A DNA stretch of 64,000 bases from Costus lasius (Eukaryota > Streptophyta > Magnoliopsida > Zingiberales > Costaceae). Below are positions 57,813-64,000 of this stretch, piece by piece. Under the pieces are notes generated by a model. It ran no database searches. It saw nothing but the letters and a program-made list of their open reading frames with translations, and had not been told where the DNA came from. The first letter of the stretch is position 1, and the number at the start of each line of letters is the position of its first letter. The stretch is from contig CM050453.2 in assembly GCA_027563935.2 (NCBI GenBank), forward strand, positions 84,046,665 through 84,110,664, given 5' to 3'. The position numbers and the translations under genes are program-made.

Positions 57813-58683
57813 CACCGATGAAGACGACGGTAGTTTATCCTTCCGCCTCAACAACACGGAGTTTGTGCTCACTCTATCAGAGCTGAATCAGATTTATGCT
57901 TTTCCCACTGACGGGACGCGACTGATACCCAAGGAATTTAATGCTAGCGTCTTCTAGGGACAACTGACTGACTTCCCACCCTTCGATACCAGAACTGCCA
58001 GGGTGACTTCCCTCGGCAACCCTGTTTTGAAGTATGTACATCGAGTCATGTCACACACTATTTTTGGCCGAGGGGAGTCTGATGGTCTTGTTCGGGCAAA
58101 TGAGCAGCTATTCCTCTAGGTGATGCTGTGTGGAGTCCGCCTCAACACAGCCTTCTATTTTGCCAGACAACTCCAGAAAGTTTCTAGGGTGCCATCGCTC
58201 TCGAGGGACTTCTTACCCCACTTGCTCCTGCGGTTGGGATCTAGCCCTACCAGATGGAGCAAGCCCGTGGGAACTCCCACCTTGACCTTGACGCATGCAT
58301 CTCGATGCGGATGATAGTCAAGGAAGGAGAACTCTACAGTCTGCTCTTCCCCGGGAGCGATGTCAAGCTACCCCTGCCGAATCCTGGATGCACCACAGTC
58401 CGCGAGGAGTAGAACTGGAGAGTGGCGGTAGTTGAGGATCATGACGTTCCTCTTGAGACTGCCCCTCCACCTACTTCGCAGAGACCTACCACTCAGCTTG
58501 ATCGCATGGAGACTATGATCCGATTTGTCCGGGATGCATAGCAGGAGACACACATTGACGTGGGGCATGGTTTTGCACGACTCCAGAATGTCGAAGCAGA
58601 GGTTGAGCGCCAGGGACGCATCCAGCCATGTATCTTACAGTTCGTATATGAGCTTCAGGAGAGGCTACGTCGGCGCTGGGGAT
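57813..58683 (+). pseudogene. Downstream (env-position) ORF of element D, second part
   Basis: Continues from 22395: HTDEDDGSLSFRLNNTEFVL, then LSELNQIYAFPTDG, GNPVLKYVHRVMSHTIFGRGESDG and QLFLxVMLCGVRLNTAFYFARQLQK. Stops near 57957 (TAG) and 58099 (TAG) look like TGG to TAG changes, and the frame becomes uncertain after about 58230. It ends near RLRRRWG at 58683. It matches the middle of the ORFs of A, C and E and lacks their coiled, basic C-terminal stretch as far as I can see. Confidence 0.75.
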
Positions 58684-59635
58684 AGGCATCACTAGTTTCA
58701 CTATCACTCGGTCAGCTTTCTATGTTTCAGTAGTTTCATTTATGTTATTAGCTTTACTTAGTTAGCTTATCATTTCCCTTTTTGCACGATTTTCCTTTGC
58801 TTCTAGTATCAACATCTTAACTGCTTACCCTACCCCGTATTTATGATATTTGCTTTCCCTTTGGGATTGATTTGTTCTCTGAACACTTGATTGATTGAGA
58901 TGAGAATCTTGCATGCCTCGTTGTCTTTATTAGTTATAGTTTGCACACATAGCTTTTTGTTTGGTACAGTTGAAAGTTTAATTAACTCAATTAATTATTA
59001 TTCATTCAAAAGAGGTGCACTTGTTTTATTTATCTTCACCTTGAAATACATCACATGTGACACACTTCTTTGCATCTTGCTTCATAATTTCATACTTATT
59101 TATATATCTTGTCATTGGAATCAGAAATAATAATAGTGGTACCGAAGTGTACTTGTACATTGCACATTGTACTCCCACTTGGCACTATTCATAGCATTAC
59201 AATAGCAAAAGGGATAGTGGTACCTAAGTTCATTGTCCATCATACTTGGCACTACCCCTAGAGTTCAAAAATAATAACAGTGGTACCGAAGCCAGGATGC
59301 TCTCATCTCGTTAGCTTAGCATTGTTCAAAAAAAAAAGGCACCACATAGAGACTATGTGGCACTCATGTTATTTTTCCCATGACTTGATATACAACTATC
59401 TCATTTGTGAATGCTTGATCAAAAATTTTATTTATGTGTGATGTATGGTAAAGGTCATTGGTACTGTCAACTTTGCATACTCGAATGAATTGCTTTAATA
59501 ATATTTGATTTAATTTGTTTTTGACACTACATTATAACTTGAGGCTTGTTGTGATTAAACTATAACCTTGCTAGACCAAATGAAGTTGTTTGAGATTCCT
59601 TATTTAATTTCATCACTGTGCTCTAGACAATTCAA
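58684..59635 (+). other. 3' untranslated region of element D
   Basis: AT-rich, no gene; it holds the hairpin array 59134-59325. Confidence 0.7.
59134..59325 (+). repeat. 3' hairpin array of element D
   Basis: Three AGTGGTACC(G/T)AAG half-sites (59134, 59215, 59278) alternate with CTTGGCACTA-type halves (59178, 59245) and a decayed CTTAGCATTG half (59316). Confidence 0.72.
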
Positions 59636-59674
59636 TTGCTTGAGGACAAGCAAAACTTTAAGTCCGATGTATTT
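59636..59674 (+). promoter_or_regulatory. PPT-adjacent hairpin and priming region of element D
   Basis: TTGCTTGAGGACAAGCAA at 59636-59653, then AAACTTTAAGTCCGATGTATTT up to the LTR in two short purine-poor blocks. Same place as in A. Confidence 0.7.
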
Positions 59675-61041
59675 TGATGACATGCATATATATGATATAT
59701 TGTGGCTTAATTTTATCATTATTTTGGAACAAAATGCATATTTTACCTCATTTATTTGCCTAAATGCTTTACATTATTCAGAATCTTCACTTTTTCTTAG
59801 TTTCATTGAAATATAGGGATTTCGCCCTAAAATTGGTGGAATTTAGAAGATATGAAGATATGGGACGATTCCTCATGATGAGACGAAGCTACATGTCAAA
59901 TTTCAGCTCAAACGGAGTTTTCTATGCTCTTCACGGGCATAGCTGTGTATCCATGCACGGCTGTGTATGAGTCGACTTTTCCAGAACTCGACGACACATT
60001 CACGGGCACACCCATGAACACACACATGGCCGTGAAGAGTAAGTTTTGTAGAAAATAAACATCGACGAGCCATTCACGGGCATGGCCGTGCATTCATGTA
60101 CGGTCATGTATCATCCCGCCCAATTTCGATAGACATTCAGTTTTTCAGCCATTGTGGAGACCTTCCTAACTTAGACATGGACATTTTGGGTCTGGAATCA
60201 CACGATTTGAGGCAATTTTCTGGCGACAAAAGGTTCTTTCGTCTGGCTTTCTTCCTCGTTTCGATGCTGAAGACCGTGCTCCACCCTCTCCCGTCAAGTA
60301 TCTAGCTTTCCCCTGGTTAGATTTGATTTGTATGAGAGATTTCATGTGTTTAACGATGTATCTTGTAGCGTAAACTTCTTTTCGAGGTTTGGGCGTAGCC
60401 CACTGTAAGAATGTTGATCTTTAATGCTTGATTCATACTTTGTTTAAACTTATCTTTGTTCTTATTCATGTCTAGGAAGTTTTAATTCATGATTATGTAC
60501 TGGTCATACATATTTATGTTTTAGACGTTGTGGGAAGGACTGAGAGGTGAACCACAATCGTCGGATCCCCTTAAACTGGACTGGTGATTTCGGCCACGAG
60601 AGTTGTTGAAATAACCCGAGGAACCCTAATTCTTCATAGAACCCATTGGGTCCGCTTAACCTGGTAAGCCATGAGAGTAGGAGACTTGGGTTAAGTTGGA
60701 TACCGGATCATGTCTTGAGAGGGAGCGTGTTTGTACCTTAGGAATGATTACCTTAAGCACATAGGTAAAAACTTATTTAAAATGCCAACATTAACTTTCT
60801 TTCATGTTTCAGTGTGGTGAAACCTAAAACCCTGATCTTCTCTCAAAGATCTCAAACCCCGATTGCTTGCTTTCTGTTCTATTTGCTCTTGATCAACATT
60901 AGTTTACTTTCTTGCATTAGGATTTAGTGACACTCCAACATTTGTTAAATCACCTAACTATTAATTAACTGATTAGTTAGTACTTGATCGATACTTTTTA
61001 TTACGCGATAGACCGTGCACTTGTGGTACGACCCCCTTTCA
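59675..61041 (+). repeat. 3' LTR of element D, about 1367 bp
   Basis: Starts TGATGACATGC and ends near ACCCCCTTTCA, directly followed by RT codons of an older element. It contains facing CACGGGCATGGCCGTG-type motifs at about 59930-60115. The usual final block, CGTGCACTTG, is present near 61014. Confidence 0.78.
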
Positions 61042-61740
61042 CGCCCCCTCCACGTTCATGAGGCTGATGAGTCAGGTCCTCAGGCCCTACATGGGCAAAT
61101 TCCTGGTCGTCTACTTTAACGACATTCTGATCTTTAGCCGCACTAGAGAGGAGCACTTAGAGCATCTTCGCTCTACCTTTGAGATTCTGTGGAAGGAGCG
61201 CCTCTTCCTTAACATAAAGAAGTGCACCTTCATGGCCACCCAAGTCCACTTTCTAGGGTACATAGTGTCTGACCAGGGTCTCTTCGTTGACCCCATCAAG
61301 ATTGATGTCATTCGGCATTGGCCTGAGCCTCGCGCTATTTCTTTGGTTCACAGTTTCTTAGGTCCTGCTGGATTATACCGTCAATTCATCTGTGGGTTTA
61401 GTACCATTGCTACCCCCATTAACCCAGTGTCTGTCGAAAGATGACTTGAGTGGACACCGGCCACTCAGCATGCCTTTGACGCCCTCAAGGACGCCCATAC
61501 CACAACCCCTGTTCTTCGACTTCCAGACTTTCCAAAGTCGCATGCGATGACTCCAGTACTGGGATCAGAGGAACTCTTAGCCAAGAAGGACACCTGGTTG
61601 CCTTCTTTAGCAAAAAACTAAATGTTGTTCGGTAGTGGTACTCCACATACGATAAGGAATTCTATGTCATTGTCCAATCGTTAAGGCAGTGGAGGCACTA
61701 TTTACTCCACCGTGAGTTTGTCCTATATAGTGAGCACTAA
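61042..61740 (+). pseudogene. Fragment of an older Ty3/gypsy pol (RT and RNase H), chromovirus-like
   Basis: Codons for APSTFMRLMSQVLRPYMGKF follow the D LTR without a gap. Next come YFNDILIFSR (catalytic YxDD as FNDI: first Asp changed to Asn), HFLGYIVSDQGLFVDPIK, and, after a TGA at about 61442, RNase H remnants such as FDALKDAHTTTPVLRLPDF and YDKEFYVIVQSLRQWRHYLL. The wording resembles chromoviruses rather than the Athila elements around it. D was inserted into this RT; its upstream half is outside the window. It ends at the F LTR. Confidence 0.8.
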
Positions 61741-62245
61741 TGAGTTGCATTTACAACACATTTGTTACCTGTATTTTATACTATATTTTAGGCTTAATTG
61801 CATAATTTTATGCTAAATTGGGTATTTTTACTTCACTTGGCATAGAATCTTCACTCTTCCTGGTTTTATTGAAAATGCAAGTAAAAGGCACAAAAATAAT
61901 AGATTTCATGAGTTTTAAAGCCACAACACGATTCCCGAGGAGATCGTGAGCTTACACGTCAAATTTGGAGCCAAAATAGTGAAGATTTCAATTTTCACGG
62001 CCTTGGCCATAATTCTGGGGTTGGCCGTAATTTTGGCGTTTGAACGGGAGAAATGCAGCTAAGTGTAGAAGTTTACAGAAACTTTCACGGGTGAGGCCAT
62101 GAATCCTTCACGGTCCGTGAAACTTTATGTGTGCAAAGAGCTGTACACACAAAAGCATTTACGGCCACGGTCGAAAACACATTATGGGTCGTGAATATTT
62201 TCGCCCCTTAGGTTTCTCACTCGATCTGACGGATTTATCACAAAT
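61741..62245 (+). repeat. LTR fragment F (5' half of an LTR)
   Basis: Starts TGAGTTGCATTTAC and follows the LTR build of A, D and H: AGAATCTTCACTCTTCCTGG near 61850, ACACGTCAAATTTGG near 61955, then CACGGCC/GGCCGTAA-type motifs (61995-62210). It stops near 62245, where sequence of element G in the opposite direction begins. The border is uncertain. Confidence 0.65.
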
Positions 62246-62289
62246 ATAGGTACTAGGGAATGAGTTAAAGCATGAAGGAATTCCTGATT

Positions 62290-62498
62290 GACATTTTGTA
62301 TAATGATGCCCATGATATCCACAAATATCATAAATAACAATTTTTCAACTTAGAATATTGCATGCTTAAATAATTAGTGTGTTGAGTAAAAGAATTTACC
62401 TTTGCTGCAAGTGATTCTGATGCATCTGTGCCATATTCCCATGTCATTATTGGTGGCACATACCTCTGATTTGACCATTGACATTGGTTAAACATCAT
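62290..62498 (-). pseudogene. Start of a B-like zinc-knuckle ORF (element G), degraded
   Basis: Begins MMFNQCQWSNQRYVPP, comparable with MSFNHYSWATKRDEVYMP of B. After about 55 residues the frame shifts, and the knuckle region reads YDICGYHGHHYTKC in another frame: the first Cys is changed to Tyr, while the other Cys, His, Cys positions fit B's CDICGYFDHYSSDC. It breaks off near 62250. Confidence 0.65.
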
Positions 62499-62791
62499 AT
62501 TTTCAATAAAATTCAGAAATATAAAGTGTAAAACAGGAAATTCAAAACAACGCTTAAAATATATAGTCTAGTGATTTTTGAATTCTCCTATTCATACAAC
62601 GTGTTAATCCAAAAAGAGAAAAATAAAATAAACTAACTATAAAGAAAAGAATGTGAAAAATAAAACAAACAAAAACAAAAACAAAAGCAAAAATAAAAAT
62701 AAAAAATAATAATAAAAAAATGTCTAGTCTATAAATCTCACGATTAAATCGATATTGGCTGGCCTGATCCCCGGCAACAGTGCCAAAAACT
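62499..62791 (-). other. Leader of element G
   Basis: A-rich, no gene; A-runs with AAAAC and AAAAT repeats (about 62640-62720). Confidence 0.6.
62768..62785 (-). other. Primer-binding site (tRNA-Asp) of element G
   Basis: The plus strand reads TCCCCGGCAACAGTGCCA, tRNA-Asp 3' end with two mismatches. Confidence 0.82.
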
Positions 62792-63496
62792 TGATACTTC
62801 CGCAAGTGCACGGATTTATCAAAGTAATAAAAAAGATTATCATTCCCAACGAGGATCTGACAGTCAAGTACCGACTACACGATTGATCTATATCTAGATG
62901 AATCAGATTTGTGGTTTTTGTTTTAGAAACTTCTAAGTACAAATAAAAAGAAACAGATATAGCGTTTTGGGTAAAAATCAATTCGGATAAAATCAGGATT
63001 CGGGGTTTCACCACACTGATGATTATGAATTTAATAAAAATAAATCTTTGAACATAAAACTATAGTTTTGAAAGGGATTTTTCTTAAGGTACAGATTACC
63101 TCTTCCCGAAGCGTAATCCGGTATCTAGTTACATTAACTCCCTACTCTCGTGACAGTTAACATAACTAGACCCATTAAGTTCTATGAAAAATCATGTAAA
63201 TCCTTCAAACGAATCCAAACTACTTCTGTGATTAGATTCGTAGGTTTGAAAAGAATAGATCTGACGTTGCGATTCACCTCCCGGTTCTTCTCACAACGTC
63301 TAAGATGTAAACATGCTTGATCAGGGTAATTTACGGAACAAACACAATTCTAATCAAATCAAATCTATAAAATTCATGACAAAGATTTAAACAATAAGTT
63401 TAATCCATACATCATTAGCGAGCTACTGCCCAAATCCAGAAAATAGGTTTAAGCAAACATGTTCTTCGAATACAGCATGTTTAGAGATGAATTCAA
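62792..63496 (-). repeat. LTR of element G, about 705 bp, lacking its 5' half
   Basis: The plus-strand left end TGATACTTCC lies next to the PBS; the right end is near GAATTCA, next to the PPT-adjacent hairpin. Only the second half of a normal LTR of this group is present; the palindrome part is missing. Confidence 0.7.
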
Positions 63497-64000
63497 CATA
63501 TAATTGCTTGTCCTCAAGCAAAATCAAAAATTGATCAAAGGAATAGACTTTCTCATGAAGAATAAATTTCTAAAATGCAATCACCAATGAAAAATTCTCA
63601 CCAATCATTTCACAAAATTTTAAATGAACATATCATCCTTTGAATTCAATTCTCAAGATCTACAACTTAATCAAATAAAAATTCGCAACTTGTACAATAA
63701 GTAGAATTTCAATCTCAAGATTTCATTCAGTTTCAATTCAAACTTAACATACGTTTGTTTATAGGAATAGGATTTCAAGATCTTTTTCCACTTAGAATTT
63801 TTTTTTTTTTAGTTCCTCTCTTTTATGTTCTCTCTCATGGTTTGTACCCACATAGATACATGCTCTTTTCTTTTCGGACTTCAACACTTAACTTAGGTAC
63901 CACCGCAAATCAACACGGTGCTAAGATGAGGAGTCATTCTCTTGATTTTTCTCTCTTTTTTTTCATTTTGACTTCAACCCATGTCTTTGGTACCACTGCC
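63497..64000 (-). other. 3' region of element G, to the window end
   Basis: No gene. PPT-adjacent hairpin (sense TTGCTTGAGGACAAGCAA) at 63505-63522; a hairpin unit at 63893-63926 (CTTAGGTACCACCG...CGGTGCTAAG on the plus strand); the first half of a second unit begins near 63984 and is cut by the window end. Confidence 0.7.

Larger units (their letters stand above)
62246..64000 (-). mobile_element. Element G, minus-strand relative of B (runs off the right edge)
   Basis: From right to left: 3' region with hairpins (64000 to 63523), PPT-adjacent hairpin, LTR (63496 to 62792), PBS (62785 to 62768), leader and the start of a B-like zinc-knuckle ORF (62498 to about 62290). Again an LTR is followed directly by a PBS and a second internal region. 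No pol sequence is in view. Confidence 0.75.

Overview
The window is a block of nested LTR retrotransposons from what looks like a large, repeat-rich flowering-plant nuclear genome. I see no host gene, rRNA or tRNA gene. The plant assignment rests on several signs: Ty3/gypsy elements of the Tat/Athila branch with primer-binding sites for tRNA-Asp, an FMDD reverse transcriptase motif and an extra ORF downstream of pol; a Ty1/copia element primed by initiator tRNA-Met; LTRs of 1.4 to 2.0 kb; and many stop codons of the CGA-to-TGA or TGG-to-TAG kind expected from methylated-cytosine decay. I cannot name the species.

The nesting can be read from interrupted genes, LTR ends and target-site duplications. 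(1) The oldest layer is a Ty3/gypsy (chromovirus-like) RT/RNase H fragment, 61042-61740. (2) Element D (+) sits in it; only its downstream ORF (22067-22395 and 57813-58683) and 3' LTR (59675-61041) are in view. (3) Element A (+, 1-21770) is inserted in D upstream of that ORF. A carries the minus-strand non-autonomous element B (50-7920) inside its 5' LTR and a solo LTR (15748-17588) inside its downstream ORF. (4) Element C (minus, 22396-57812) is inserted in D's downstream ORF. (5) Element E (+, 25905-48888) is inserted in C's downstream ORF. (6) A Ty1/copia element (+, 37047-46226, TSD CACCC) is inserted in E's 3' region. At the right edge lie an LTR fragment (F, from 61741) and a minus-strand relative of B (G, to 64000).

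A, C and E share one layout: LTR, tRNA-Asp PBS, gag with a CCHC knuckle, protease, RT, RNase H, integrase, a spacer with GC-rich palindromes, a downstream ORF in the env position, a 3' untranslated stretch with paired hairpin half-sites, a conserved PPT-adjacent hairpin, LTR. All three gag-pol genes are broken; C also lost its catalytic protease Asp and one RT Asp. Only the copia ORF (1217 codons) is open throughout, but its gag half is shortened and its zinc knuckle incomplete.

The most unusual signals are non-coding and recur across elements. First, there are family-specific palindrome arrays (about 65-bp period in A and C), found both upstream of the LTR TATA box and again in the pol to downstream-ORF spacer. 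Second, hairpin arrays built from GCAGTGGTACCGAAG and CTTGGCACTGC halves lie upstream of the PPT in six elements. Third, covarying stem-loops occur in the copia leader and in E's LTR. Fourth, the non-autonomous B/G family encodes only a zinc-knuckle protein with an acidic repeat tail, and in both copies an LTR is followed directly by another PBS and leader. All coordinates were derived by eye; LTR borders should be good to a few bases where TG...CA and TSDs are quoted.
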